In this document: positions 1-7,924 of the stretch, piece after piece
Position numbering within the stretch: position 1 is the first letter of the stretch
How the letters are laid out: every line of letters begins with the position of its first letter
NCBI RefSeq assembly: GCF_000159955.1
Contig: NZ_GG695971.1
Span: 182,127 to 205,540 of the forward strand
Length of the DNA stretch: 23,414 bases
Reading direction: 5' to 3'
Source: Paenibacillus sp. oral taxon 786 str. D14
Lineage (GTDB): Bacteria; Bacillota; Bacilli; Paenibacillales; Paenibacillaceae
The notes under the pieces: generated by a model
Told to the model about the DNA's origin: nothing
What the model saw: only the letters and a program-made list of their open reading frames with translations
Database searches by the model: none
Made by a program: the position numbers and the translations under genes

Positions 1-47
1 TTGAAATTATTGTACCAGTTATTTACTTTCACTACACCGTTATGAGC

Positions 48-53
48 TATACT
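48..53 (+). promoter_or_regulatory. Possible -10 element upstream of the SseB-like gene
   Basis: TATACT matches the sigma-A -10 consensus at 5 of 6 positions and lies about 30 bases before the preferred start codon. No convincing -35 at 16-18 bp spacing is visible: TTTACT at 22-27 leaves a 20-bp spacer. This is a weak call. Confidence 0.3.
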
Positions 54-85
54 AGATTCAAACGATATGGGAAATGGGGTGCCAG

Positions 86-1069
86 ATGAACGAGGAACGG
101 AGAGACGAGATCGGGCGGAGTTTTCTGTTGACGCCGGAGATTTCGCAGGAAGAGCTGGATGGGCTGGAGATTCAGGAGCTGATTTTTCTGGTGCATGCGG
201 CCAAACGGTTTAAGGCGGAGGAGGCTTTTCCGGATGTGTATTTGGATGAACGGATGAAGGCCTTTATTGGCGTGCTGTACGAAAAAATAAAAACCGCCGA
301 AACGCTCTACCTCGCGTGCGACCAGGCAACCGGATATCCTTACGTGGATGGGGACGATCGGGTATGGATGTTCTCGCGGAAGGTATTCGCCGAGAACGCG
401 GAGGATTATTTCCGGCAGCAGCTGCTGATGCTGGAGATGCAACCGATCGGCGGGGAAGAAGTGCTAAAGACGTTCGCGCAGCTTCATATTTTGGGGTTAT
501 CGAAGGTCCTCGTGGACAACGGGCAATATCATATTGAAATCCAGCGGGATGAGATCTTGCCGCCACCGGATTGGACGGGGACGCCGGAGATCAGCATTCC
601 CGTCACGAATCCGGGGTTGCAGCGAGCAATGATTCGTTTCTTCCAGACGTTGCACGCACCGACTGGCGATCCGGAGGCCCGGGGGCAGCAGCTGAACGCG
701 CTGGAGGCTGAGATGCTGGATGAAATCCTGCAGGCGAAGTTTCTGGTGCCCATGCAAGTGAAGGAGTCCGACGCCTCGCCCGCGGATGAGCACGGCATGA
801 AAACCTTAAAGCAAGGGACAATCCTGCAATTTGGCGTGCTCAGCGCGAAGGATGGCTCGGCGTGGCTGCCGGCATTTACGGATTGGCCGGAGTTCGAGAA
901 GGTCTACGATAAAACGACTTGGAGCAGCAACATCGCATCCTATGACGACCTGCTGACGGTATCTGGTAACTTGGAGGGGGTCGTCATTAACTGCCGCGGC
1001 ATCTCCCTGCAAATCGACGCGAAAAATCGGGAGCGGATCGAAGCCTTTCGTCAGGAGCGCGGTGTGTAG
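86..1069 (+). CDS. SseB-family protein with two SseB-like segments
   Basis: Encodes about 327 residues. The C-terminal part (roughly residues 230-320) carries the SseB N-terminal-domain pattern: a run like GTILQFGVLSAKDG, then WLPAFTDWPEFEKV, then GVVINCRGISLQID. The middle (residues about 65-160) has a similar layout, including LYLACDQATGYPYVDGDD and an LHILGLSKVLVDNG strand-turn, so the protein may hold two related copies. SseB-domain proteins are widespread in Gram-positive bacteria but mostly uncharacterised; the name comes from a Salmonella secretion protein and says nothing about function here. The ATG at 86 is preferred over the in-frame ATG at 74 because GGGGTG at 76-81 is a usable ribosome binding site for it. 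A terminator follows, so the gene is probably transcribed alone. Confident of the family, not of any role. Confidence 0.8.
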   Translation: MNEERRDEIGRSFLLTPEISQEELDGLEIQELIFLVHAAKRFKAEEAFPDVYLDERMKAFIGVLYEKIKTAETLYLACDQATGYPYVDGDDRVWMFSRKVFAENAEDYFRQQLLMLEMQPIGGEEVLKTFAQLHILGLSKVLVDNGQYHIEIQRDEILPPPDWTGTPEISIPVTNPGLQRAMIRFFQTLHAPTGDPEARGQQLNALEAEMLDEILQAKFLVPMQVKESDASPADEHGMKTLKQGTILQFGVLSAKDGSAWLPAFTDWPEFEKVYDKTTWSSNIASYDDLLTVSGNLEGVVINCRGISLQIDAKNRERIEAFRQERGV

Positions 1070-1100
1070 CCGCAGCGGTCCGCCGCTATAGTGCAAAGTA

Positions 1101-1145
1101 ACCCGCTACTGTCTGCCGAAGCCCCGTAGCAGTGCGGTCTTTTTC
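1101..1145 (+). terminator. Rho-independent terminator after the SseB-like gene
   Basis: The stem is formed by CCGCTACTG (1103-1111, one bulged T) and CAGTGCGG (1130-1137), followed by TCTTTTT. It separates the SseB-like gene from the metallo-beta-lactamase-fold gene. Confidence 0.75.
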
Positions 1146-1162
1146 GCATAAATCCCCCGACT

Positions 1163-1191
1163 TTGGCACAACCTTCCTGCATGGATGTCAT
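1163..1191 (+). promoter_or_regulatory. Putative sigma-A promoter of the first MBL-fold gene
   Basis: TTGGCA (1163-1168), a 17-bp spacer and TGTCAT (1186-1191). The -35 is identical to the one before the paralogue at 5013. Transcription from here would start near 1198, which rules out the in-frame ATG at 1185 as the translation start. Confidence 0.45.
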
Positions 1192-1217
1192 TTGTTCAGG
1201 GAAGGTGGATGGGGCTG

Positions 1218-2384
1218 ATGATGTGGCTCTTTGTTTTGATTGCTTTTGTGGTGCTTCTGGCGGTTGGATGGGATTTATTTCGGAAGCTGTACCCGCCTTT
1301 TGGAGGGAAGCCGTCGCCTGCAGACCTGCAGCGCTACCGGCAATCTCCGAATTATAAAGGAACGAAGTTCGAGTACCCCTTGGAAACAAAAATATATAAG
1401 CCGTCACTGGGCAGTTTCTTTACGGCGATGCGCGAATATGTGCAGCGGAAACCCGAACTGAAGCCAAAGCGGCCATTGCCCCAAGTCAAGCTCGACCGGG
1501 AGGTGATGGAAGAGATCCAGGAGGATACGGTGATCTGGTTTGGCCATTCGGCGCTGCTGTTGCAGATCGGGGGAACCCGGCTGTTGTTAGACCCGATGTT
1601 TGGCCAGACTTCGTCGCCGATTGGAGGCGGCAAAAGATTCAACCGTGAGCTGCCCTTCGGCCATCTGGACGAGCTTCCTCCGGTGGATGCTGTCGTGTTG
1701 TCTCACGATCACTATGACCATCTGGATTACGGGACGATCCGGCGAATTAAGGATCGGGTCGGGCAGTTCATCGGACCGCTGGGCATCCGTTGTCATCTGG
1801 AGCGGTGGGGCGTCAAGCCTGCTCGAATCAGCGAATACGATTGGTGGGAGGAGCTGGAGCTTCATGGTGTCCGGTTGGTCTGCACGCCGGCTAGGCACTA
1901 TTCAGGCAGAGGGCTGCTTAGCCAAAACGGCGGGCTCTGGTGCTCCTGGGTCATTACCACGCCGGAGAAGCGGGTTTATTTTAGCGGGGATAGCGGGTAT
2001 GGCCCGCATTTTAAGGAAATTGGCGACAAATACGGCCCCTTCGACCTCACTTTGATGGAATGCGGTCAGTATGACGACCGATGGTGGGATATCCATATGC
2101 TGCCGGAGCAAACGGTACGGGCTCATCAGGACGTGAAGGGGAACGTGTTGCTTCCCATTCATTGGGGGACTTTCTCGTTGGCGATGCACAGTTGGTATGA
2201 TCCCATTCGCCGGCTAAGTATAGAAGCTAGGCTGCGGGAGATATCGTTAACGACGCCTAAAATCGGGGAGCCGGTCCGGATTGGGAGTTCGGAATACCCG
2301 ACCGAGGTTTGGTGGCCAGCCGTCAGCGCAGCGCGAAAGACTCCCAAGTTTCGTGGGGCTCGTCCCTCCGGTACAATGGAGTAG
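1218..2384 (+). CDS. Membrane-anchored MBL-fold metallohydrolase, NAPE-PLD-like (paralogue 1)
   Basis: About 388 residues. An N-terminal hydrophobic helix (residues 1-20) is followed by a YPPFGGKPSP linker and a metallo-beta-lactamase fold. Candidate zinc ligands fit the NAPE-hydrolysing phospholipase D pattern: HDHYDH at residues 163-168, His227 in TPARHYSGRG, Asp258 in SGDSGYGPHF and His315 in LPIHWGTF. Bacterial relatives are annotated as MBL-fold hydrolases or UlaG/NAPE-PLD-like; the substrate, perhaps a lipid or phosphodiester near the membrane, is inferred only. Start chosen at 1218 (another ATG follows at 1221) because AAGGTGG ends at 1208, 9 bases upstream, and because it aligns with the start of the paralogue at 5013. 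The C-terminus runs about 20 residues past the paralogue (KTPKFRGARPSG). No clear terminator separates it from selO, 70 bases downstream. Confidence 0.88.
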   Translation: MMWLFVLIAFVVLLAVGWDLFRKLYPPFGGKPSPADLQRYRQSPNYKGTKFEYPLETKIYKPSLGSFFTAMREYVQRKPELKPKRPLPQVKLDREVMEEIQEDTVIWFGHSALLLQIGGTRLLLDPMFGQTSSPIGGGKRFNRELPFGHLDELPPVDAVVLSHDHYDHLDYGTIRRIKDRVGQFIGPLGIRCHLERWGVKPARISEYDWWEELELHGVRLVCTPARHYSGRGLLSQNGGLWCSWVITTPEKRVYFSGDSGYGPHFKEIGDKYGPFDLTLMECGQYDDRWWDIHMLPEQTVRAHQDVKGNVLLPIHWGTFSLAMHSWYDPIRRLSIEARLREISLTTPKIGEPVRIGSSEYPTEVWWPAVSAARKTPKFRGARPSGTME

Positions 2385-2454
2385 GGAACGATGAACGTCT
2401 TGCGGGGAGGTCCGTCAGGGGTAACCTTGCAAGGACGATGAGAAGGAGAACGTG

Positions 2455-3945
2455 ATGAACGAACCAAGCGCAAATCCGAACGCCGGATGGAATTTCGATC
2501 ATAGTTACGCTAGGTTGCCGGAGTTTTTCTATACGAAGCAGGAGGCCAAGCCGGTTCGGGCACCCCAGCTGATCGTGCTCAACGACAAGCTGGCGGCAGA
2601 GCTTGGGCTGAATGCGGAGGCGCTGCGAAGTGAGGAGAACGTGGCCGTCTTTGCCGGCAACCGGCTGCCGCCGGGGGCGGAGCCGCTGGCCCAAGCTTAT
2701 GCGGGCCACCAGTTCGGGTATTTCACGATGCTGGGGGACGGCCGGGCCCTGCTGCTCGGGGAGCAGATCACGCCTCGCGGCGATCGCTTCGACATCCAGC
2801 TCAAGGGCTCCGGCCGGACGCCGTATTCGCGCGGCGGGGACGGGCGTGCCGCGCTGGGGCCGATGCTGCGGGAGTATATCATCAGCGAGGCGATGCACGC
2901 GCTGGGCATTCCGACGACCCGCAGCTTGGCGGTGGTGACCACCGGCGAGACGGTGGTCCGCGAACAGGACTTACGCGGGGCGATTCTCACCCGCGTGGCG
3001 TCCAGCCACGTGCGCGTCGGCACGTTCCAGTACGCCGCGCAATTCGGCGAGCTGACGGACGTCCGCACGCTCGCCGACTACGTGATCCAGCGCCATTACC
3101 CGCAGCTGGCCGAGCTCGCCGACACCGGCGAGGCTGGCCGCTACCTGGCGCTGTTACGGGAGGCGATCCAGCGCCAGGCCGCCCTGATCGCCCAGTGGCA
3201 GCTTGTCGGGTTCATCCACGGCGTGATGAACACCGACAACATGACCCTCAGCGGCGAGACGATCGACTACGGGCCTTGCGCCTTTATGGACGCGTACGAC
3301 CCCGCGACCGTGTTCAGTTCCATCGACCGTCATGGCCGCTATGCCTACGGCAATCAGCCATCCATTGCGGTGTGGAACTTGACCCGGTTCGCCGAAAGCC
3401 TGCTGCCGCTGCTGCATGACGAGGAGGAGCAAGCCGTCCGGCTCGCCGAAGAAGCGCTGAAGGGCTTCGCCGGACAGTTCGAAGCGGCATGGCTGAAGGG
3501 GATGCGGTCGAAGCTCGGCTTGTTTGGCGAACAGGCGGAGGACGCCGCCCTGATCCATGATCTGCTTGGCCTGATGCACCAGCACCATGCCGACTACACC
3601 AATACGTTCCTCGCTTTGACCTTTGGCCGGTTGGAGGAGCCGCCGATGGCGTGCACGCCGGAATGGGCGGAATGGCTGGAGCGTTGGCGGGCACGGCTCG
3701 CAGGACAGCCGGAAACGGACGACGCGGTCCGGGAGCTGATGCGCCGCAGCAACCCGGCGGTCATCCCGCGTAACCATCGGGTGGAGGAAGCGCTCGAAGC
3801 CGCCGTGAAGCGGGAGGATTACAGCGTGATGGAGCGGCTGCTCCAAGCGTTGGCACAGCCTTTCGCCCATACGCCGGAGCAGGCGGACTACGCCGAGCTG
3901 CCGCCAGCCAGCGACCGGCCGTACCGGACGTTTTGCGGGACATAA
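2455..3945 (+). CDS. selO: Protein adenylyltransferase SelO (YdiU/UPF0061 family)
   Basis: 496 residues, the full family length. SelO is a pseudokinase-fold enzyme that transfers AMP from ATP to Ser/Thr/Tyr of target proteins, linked to redox stress in the systems studied. Visible signatures are the N-lobe block [17 protein letters not shown] with the conserved Lys at about residue 117, the NTDN motif at residues 259-262, and the DFG-like DYGP with Asp271. The Asp261/Asn262/Asp271 spacing matches the catalytic base and metal ligands described for the Pseudomonas enzyme. The protein ends TFCGT, placing a Cys third from the C-terminus, where eukaryotic SelO carries selenocysteine. ATG 2455 is preferred over GTG 2452 because AGAAGGAG (2441-2448) is then 6 bases upstream. 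Possibly co-transcribed with the preceding MBL-fold gene. Confidence 0.95.
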   Translation: MNEPSANPNAGWNFDHSYARLPEFFYTKQEAKPVRAPQLIVLNDKLAAELGLNAEALRSEENVAVFAGNRLPPGAEPLAQAYAGHQFGYFTMLGDGRALLLGEQITPRGDRFDIQLKGSGRTPYSRGGDGRAALGPMLREYIISEAMHALGIPTTRSLAVVTTGETVVREQDLRGAILTRVASSHVRVGTFQYAAQFGELTDVRTLADYVIQRHYPQLAELADTGEAGRYLALLREAIQRQAALIAQWQLVGFIHGVMNTDNMTLSGETIDYGPCAFMDAYDPATVFSSIDRHGRYAYGNQPSIAVWNLTRFAESLLPLLHDEEEQAVRLAEEALKGFAGQFEAAWLKGMRSKLGLFGEQAEDAALIHDLLGLMHQHHADYTNTFLALTFGRLEEPPMACTPEWAEWLERWRARLAGQPETDDAVRELMRRSNPAVIPRNHRVEEALEAAVKREDYSVMERLLQALAQPFAHTPEQADYAELPPASDRPYRTFCGT

Positions 3946-3997
3946 CCGTGCGGCGGGTACGCAACTTTTTTTACGTTGAGGAGTGATTTTTTTCGTT

Positions 3998-4693
3998 ATG
4001 AGCCTGATTGCGAAACTGGATAAATCCGATGTCAAACAAGCGATTCTGGAGGCTTATCACTTCCGTCATGCCTGCAAGCAATTCGATCCGGACCGAACCC
4101 TTCCGGAGGAAGATTTCCGGTTTATCCTGGAGGCAGCCCGCTTATCCCCCAGCTCGGTTGGCTTAGAGCCGTGGAAATTCGTTGTGCTGCAGAAGCCGGA
4201 GCTCCGCGAGAAACTTCGCGCCGTCTCCTGGGGAGCTCAAGGGCAACTGCCGACCGCCAGCCATTTTGTCGTGATTTTGGCTCGGACGATGAAGGATCTG
4301 AGATATGACGCCCCTTACGTCACGCATATGATGAAAGAGGTCCACCACATCCCCGACGAAATTGTGGACCAGATGCTGATGGGGAATTACCGGACCTTCC
4401 AGGAGTCCGATTTCCGGCTGCTCGAAAGTGACCGCGCGATGTTCGATTGGGCGTGCAAACAGGCTTATATCGCCCTCGGCAACATGCTGACAGCCGCGGC
4501 GCTGATCGGCGTAGATTCCTGTCCGATCGAAGGCTTTGATCGAGACAAGGCAGAGCAGATCCTCCGGGAGGAAGGTCTGTTGGAAGATGACCGGTTTGGC
4601 ATTGCTTGCTTCGCCGCCTTTGGCTACCGCGTGAAGGAGCCGCGTCCCAAATCGAGGCAGGCGCTGGACGACATCGTAACCTGGGTGCGGTAA
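3998..4693 (+). CDS. Nitroreductase-family NAD(P)H-dependent oxidoreductase
   Basis: 231 residues, a typical length for FMN-dependent nitroreductases of the NfsB/YfkO type, which pass electrons from NAD(P)H to nitro compounds, quinones or similar acceptors. Evidence is the N-terminal FMN-contacting pattern (YHFRHACKQFDPDR), the block ARLSPSSVGLEPWKFVVL, the helix ACKQAYIALGNMLTAAALIGVDSCPIEGF, and the closing IACFAAFGYR. Start placed at ATG 3998 because GAGGAGTGA (3978-3986) is a strong ribosome binding site 11 bases upstream; the longer reading frame from GTG 3983 would begin inside that site. It lies 52 bases after selO with no convincing terminator between, so read-through from selO is possible. 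The physiological substrate cannot be told from sequence. Confidence 0.9.
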   Translation: MSLIAKLDKSDVKQAILEAYHFRHACKQFDPDRTLPEEDFRFILEAARLSPSSVGLEPWKFVVLQKPELREKLRAVSWGAQGQLPTASHFVVILARTMKDLRYDAPYVTHMMKEVHHIPDEIVDQMLMGNYRTFQESDFRLLESDRAMFDWACKQAYIALGNMLTAAALIGVDSCPIEGFDRDKAEQILREEGLLEDDRFGIACFAAFGYRVKEPRPKSRQALDDIVTWVR

Positions 4694-4863
4694 CCGCCTA
4701 TCCTTCGTCTACGCCTTGTATAAGTTCGGAAGGATTGGTAACATTATCTACAAAGAAAAATCAAGAATAGAAGCAGAAAGCCAAGGAGGCGGCTAACATC
4801 CTCGGCTCTGCACACGAATTACGCCTATCGGCGTTCGGCTTCCTTCTTGGTGCTGTACGATCA
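4694..4863 (+). ncRNA. Structured intergenic stretch, possible leader or small RNA (unassigned)
   Basis: No convincing gene. The stretch has several self-complementary elements upstream of a strong terminator: hairpin A (4780-4787 with 4799-4806, one mismatch), hairpin B (ACGCC 4821-4825 with GGCGT 4830-4834, loop TATC), and a competing pairing of CCAAGGAGG (4781-4789) with CCTTCTTGG (4842-4850, one G-U). CCAAGGA can also pair with TCCTTGG inside the terminator loop (4877-4883). This looks like a folded RNA, but no known riboswitch or T-box motif is recognised. The promoter is unclear, and it might simply be the 3' end of the nitroreductase transcript. Confidence 0.3.
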
Positions 4864-4908
4864 GAAATAGACCGTTTCCTTGGTGAGTGGGCGGTCTATT
4901 TCTTTTTT
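4864..4908 (+). terminator. Strong Rho-independent terminator
   Basis: A perfect 11-bp stem, GAAATAGACCG (4864-4874) with CGGTCTATTTC (4892-4902), a 17-base loop and a run of six T. It ends transcription from the nitroreductase side before the promoter of the next gene. Confidence 0.88.
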
Positions 4909-4928
4909 AAGTAGCCTCATACCCCCAT

Positions 4929-4958
4929 TTGGCAACGCCCCCCGCAATGCAGTATACT
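4929..4958 (+). promoter_or_regulatory. Sigma-A promoter of the second MBL-fold gene
   Basis: TTGGCA (4929-4934), an 18-bp spacer and TATACT (4953-4958), about 55 bases before the start codon and just after a terminator. Confidence 0.65.
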
Positions 4959-5012
4959 CTGCTTGAATCCTTCGATCATCCACTCTTCACATAGGAAAAG
5001 GCGGTATCCTAC

Positions 5013-6110
5013 ATGTATATCACTTTAGGTATTTTACTTGTCATCTTCATCGGCGTTACGCTCTTTCTCCGACTGCACCCGGCCTTTGGCGGGAAGGCCT
5101 CTCCTGCGGAGCTGGCGCGTTACTCGCAATCTCCGAACCGGCAGGGAAGGAAGTTTGTGTACACCGCACCCACTTCCTTGCTCCAGCCTGCTTCGGGCAG
5201 CATGGTTTCGGTGCTGCGGGATTACCTGCGGGGGAATCCGCGGGTAAGGCCGGATCGGCCGCTTCCGGTCGTGCAGCTGACGCCGGAGACACTGGGGAAC
5301 CTGGACCGCGACATGGTCGTTTGGTTGGGCCATTCGGCACTGCTCCTGCATTTCGGAGGTAAGCGTCTCCTGCTTGACCCGATGCTCGGCCCGTCGCCCA
5401 CGCCGGTCCCTCCGTTTGGCGGCAAGCGGTTTAACCAGCAGCTGCCGTTTGATCTGGAGGACTTGCCGGCCGTTGATGCGGTGATCTTGTCCCATGACCA
5501 TTATGATCATTTGGACTATGGGACCATCAAGAAGTTGAAGGATAAGGTGGGGCGGTTTTTCGTCCCGCTAGGGGTGGGCAGTCACCTGGAACGCTGGGGC
5601 GTGGATCCGGGGCGGATCAGTGAGCATGACTGGTGGGAAGAGCTGGAATGGAACGGCTTGAAGCTCGCCTGTACGCCAGCTCGTCATTTCTCGGGTCGGG
5701 GCCTTGCGAATCGGAACGGCACGTTATGGTGTTCCTGGGTGATTGCGTCGGCGGAGCGTAAAATATTTTTCAGCGGGGACAGCGGGTATGGTCCACATTT
5801 CAAGCAGATTGGTGAGAAGTATGGGCCGTTTGATTTGGCTTTGATGGAATGCGGACAATACGATCCACGCTGGATCGACATCCATATGCTCCCCGAACAG
5901 TCGGTGCAAGCCCATGTGGACGTACAGGGCGGCTTGCTCCTCCCGATTCACTGGGCGGCGTTCACGTTGTCGCTGCATGATTGGAACGACCCTATTCGCC
6001 GTGCGACAGCAGAAGCCGAACGCCGGAACGTGCCCATCGCCACGCCGAAAATCGGCGAATCGGTCTATATCGGAGACCCGGCCTATCCCAAAGAGGCCTG
6101 GTGGGCTTAA
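5013..6110 (+). CDS. Membrane-anchored MBL-fold metallohydrolase, NAPE-PLD-like (paralogue 2)
   Basis: 365 residues, closely similar along its whole length to the product of 1218-2384. It has an N-terminal hydrophobic helix (residues 2-19), then LHPAFGGKASPAELARYSQS, and candidate metal ligands HDHYDH at 161-166, His225 (TPARHFSG), Asp256 (SGDSGYGPHF) and His313 (LPIHWAAF). The shared block MECGQYD...DIHMLPEQ lies between the last two ligands. DNA identity is patchy (longest shared run I found is about 15 bases), so the duplication is not recent. ATG 5013 follows AAAAGGCGG by about 10 bases. It has its own promoter and terminator and is therefore probably expressed independently of paralogue 1. 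The exact lipid or phosphodiester substrate is unknown. Confidence 0.9.
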   Translation: MYITLGILLVIFIGVTLFLRLHPAFGGKASPAELARYSQSPNRQGRKFVYTAPTSLLQPASGSMVSVLRDYLRGNPRVRPDRPLPVVQLTPETLGNLDRDMVVWLGHSALLLHFGGKRLLLDPMLGPSPTPVPPFGGKRFNQQLPFDLEDLPAVDAVILSHDHYDHLDYGTIKKLKDKVGRFFVPLGVGSHLERWGVDPGRISEHDWWEELEWNGLKLACTPARHFSGRGLANRNGTLWCSWVIASAERKIFFSGDSGYGPHFKQIGEKYGPFDLALMECGQYDPRWIDIHMLPEQSVQAHVDVQGGLLLPIHWAAFTLSLHDWNDPIRRATAEAERRNVPIATPKIGESVYIGDPAYPKEAWWA

Positions 6111-6129
6111 TGCAGGCCATAACGAACAT

Positions 6130-6172
6130 GAGGCTTTCCCGAGGTGGCGGCCATTCGGAAAAGCCTCTTTTT
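6130..6172 (+). terminator. Rho-independent terminator after MBL-fold paralogue 2
   Basis: GAGGCTTTCC (6130-6139) pairs with GGAAAAGCCTC (6157-6167, one bulged base), followed by TTTTT. Confidence 0.8.
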
Positions 6173-6181
6173 GCTAAGAAT

Positions 6182-6589
6182 CTACTTATACCCCCGGAAC
6201 GTCTGCTTCATGATCTTCTCTTCCAGCCGAATGCGGTTGAACAAGGTGATCAGATGCAGCACGAACAAAGGTGTAAACACGACCCAGCCCTGCGAAATGA
6301 TCGCGAAGCTAAGCACCTCCGGGATGATGTTCAGGTAATAATTGGGGTGCTTGACGCGCCTGAACAGCGGGGTTTCAATCAACTGATGGCCCTTGGCAAT
6401 ATAGATTTTGAAGGTCCAAAAGCGTCCGAGCGTTCGCCTGAGGGAGTGGACGCCGTCAGCCGGTTGGTCGCGGCCTGTACAGCGCTGATCAATCCGCATA
6501 CGGTCGTGTTCTGCCATGATGAGGTCAGTGTTCTCTTGTTGAACGAAATCCAAGTGCAAAGCAGCTGGGACTTCATCTGATGATTTCAA
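6182..6589 (-). pseudogene. Truncated isoprenylcysteine carboxyl methyltransferase-like gene (YpbQ-like)
   Basis: Read on the minus strand, the last 80 or so codons (6430 down to 6182) match the C-terminal half of the ICMT/YpbQ membrane-protein family: LGRFWTFKIYIAKGHQL, then RVKHPNYYLNIIPE, two hydrophobic stretches, and RIRLEEKIM near the end. The HPNY motif and the Glu pair are the family's conserved cofactor-site region. Intact members are about 165-180 residues with further membrane helices at the front. Here the upstream 50 codons are open but polar (for example QRCTGRDQPADG) and not membrane-like, and no other frame supplies a clear N-terminus. The first half therefore appears lost or scrambled, and MFS gene sequence begins 31 bases past the frame's start. 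Probably non-functional; a very short variant protein cannot be excluded. Confidence 0.6.
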
Positions 6590-6619
6590 CCCGTGGATAG
6601 GAGAAGGAGATAAAAACAG

Positions 6620-7843
6620 ATGGCAACATTTTTTCTATTGATCATTTATTTGGCCTTCATCAGCTTAGGGCTGCCCGACTCGCTGCTGGGCTCGGCCTGG
6701 CCGATCATTCGCGGTGAGCTCGGCGCTCCGCTGGGCACCGCCGGCGTATTATATATGATCGTCGCCGCCGGCACGATCGTATCGAGCTTGGCCAGCGGCT
6801 CGTTGTTAGGCCGGTTCGGCACGGGCAAGGTGACCCTGGTCAGCTGCCTGATGACGGCTGCAGCCTTGCTTGGCTATTCGGCGGCACCGTCGGTGTTCTG
6901 GCTGGCCGTTTGTGCGATTCCGCTTGGCCTGGGTGCCGGGGCGGTTGACGCCGGCCTCAACAACTACGTGGCCGCGCACTACAAAGCGCATCACATGAGC
7001 TGGCTGCATTGCTTCTGGGGTGTTGGCGCGACGCTGGGGCCGGTCATCATGGCCGGGTTTATGTCCGGCGGCGGTCACTGGCGCAGCGGGTACTTGACCG
7101 TGTCGATGATTCAATTTGCGCTGGTTGTTATTTTGCTCTTCTCCCTGCCGCTTTGGGATCGTGTGGCCCGGATCGCCGGCGGTTCGCGGAAGGAAGAGCT
7201 AAGTGAATTGGAAGCGGAGCAGCCGGACACCGGTCCGGTGAAGCCGCTGCGGATTCCCGGCGTCAAGCTGGCCCTCGTCTCGTTTCTGTTCTATTGCGGG
7301 GTAGAATCCACGGTGGGCCTATGGGGCAGCAGCTATCTCGTTGGCATCAAAGGGGTTGATGCGGCGACGGCGGCGAGCTGGGTTTCGCTGTATTTTGCCG
7401 GTATCACGGTTGGCCGCTTTATAGCCGGATTCGTCACGTTCAAAGTTAGCAACCGCGTGATGATTCGCGCTGGCCAGATCATCGCCCTGCTCGGCGCAGT
7501 CGTGCTGGTTCTGCCGTTGCCCGCGGCCCTGTCGCTGGTCGGCTTACTGATCATCGGCCTTGGCCTCGCCCCGATCTATCCGTGTATGTTGCATGAAACG
7601 CCGGTCCGCTTCGGCAAGCGGCAATCCCCGACGATCATGGGCTACCAGATGGCCGTGGCGTATACCGGCAGCACGTTTATGCCGCCGTTGCTCGGGTTCC
7701 TGGCTTCGCACTCGACGATTGGCGTGTTCCCGGTGTACATCGTGCTGTCGGCGGCAGCCATGTGGCTGTTCTCCGAGCGGTTGAACGTCTTCTTGAAAGC
7801 GAGAAGCCATGCCCCGCAAGAGAGCGTGGTCTCTCCGCAATAG
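6620..7843 (+). CDS. Major facilitator superfamily transporter
   Basis: 407 residues with about 12 hydrophobic segments. It starts LLIIYLAFISLGLPDSLLGSAWP, has the loop 2-3 signature GSLLGRFGTGKV typical of MFS proteins, a polar central loop (residues about 188-213) between two six-helix halves, and AGITVGRFIAGFV in the second half. The pattern resembles the fucose permease / FHS-like branch, so a sugar or small-metabolite symporter is plausible, but the substrate cannot be assigned. ATG 6620 is preceded by GAAGGAGA (6603-6610) at 9 bases. The gene is alone: a convergent methyltransferase gene follows beyond a terminator hairpin, and a decayed gene lies upstream on the other strand. Confidence 0.88.
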   Translation: MATFFLLIIYLAFISLGLPDSLLGSAWPIIRGELGAPLGTAGVLYMIVAAGTIVSSLASGSLLGRFGTGKVTLVSCLMTAAALLGYSAAPSVFWLAVCAIPLGLGAGAVDAGLNNYVAAHYKAHHMSWLHCFWGVGATLGPVIMAGFMSGGGHWRSGYLTVSMIQFALVVILLFSLPLWDRVARIAGGSRKEELSELEAEQPDTGPVKPLRIPGVKLALVSFLFYCGVESTVGLWGSSYLVGIKGVDAATAASWVSLYFAGITVGRFIAGFVTFKVSNRVMIRAGQIIALLGAVVLVLPLPAALSLVGLLIIGLGLAPIYPCMLHETPVRFGKRQSPTIMGYQMAVAYTGSTFMPPLLGFLASHSTIGVFPVYIVLSAAAMWLFSERLNVFLKARSHAPQESVVSPQ

Positions 7844-7855
7844 TCCGTCCCTTCA

Positions 7856-7903
7856 GAAGCTAGCTTCGTAGGTGAGTCAAACCCTATGAGCCAGCTTCTT
7901 TTT
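7856..7903 (+). terminator. Rho-independent terminator after the MFS gene
   Basis: An imperfect stem between GAAGCTAGCT (7856-7865) with its extension to 7872 and CCTATGAGCCAGCTTC (7883-7898), followed by TTTTT. There is no T run on the other strand, so it serves only plus-strand transcription. Confidence 0.65.
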
Positions 7904-7924
7904 CATGCCCCCGATTTTCATCCG

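Noticed and set aside
4780..4908. Type I toxin-antitoxin locus or T-box leader
   Set aside because: No hydrophobic toxin frame with a proper start is present on the plus strand. A 23-residue hydrophobic minus-strand frame starts at GTG without a site, and no T-box sequence is visible.
5981..6580. 199-codon plus-strand frame over the end of MBL-fold paralogue 2
   Set aside because: It crosses a strong terminator and overlaps both the real gene and the minus-strand pseudogene.
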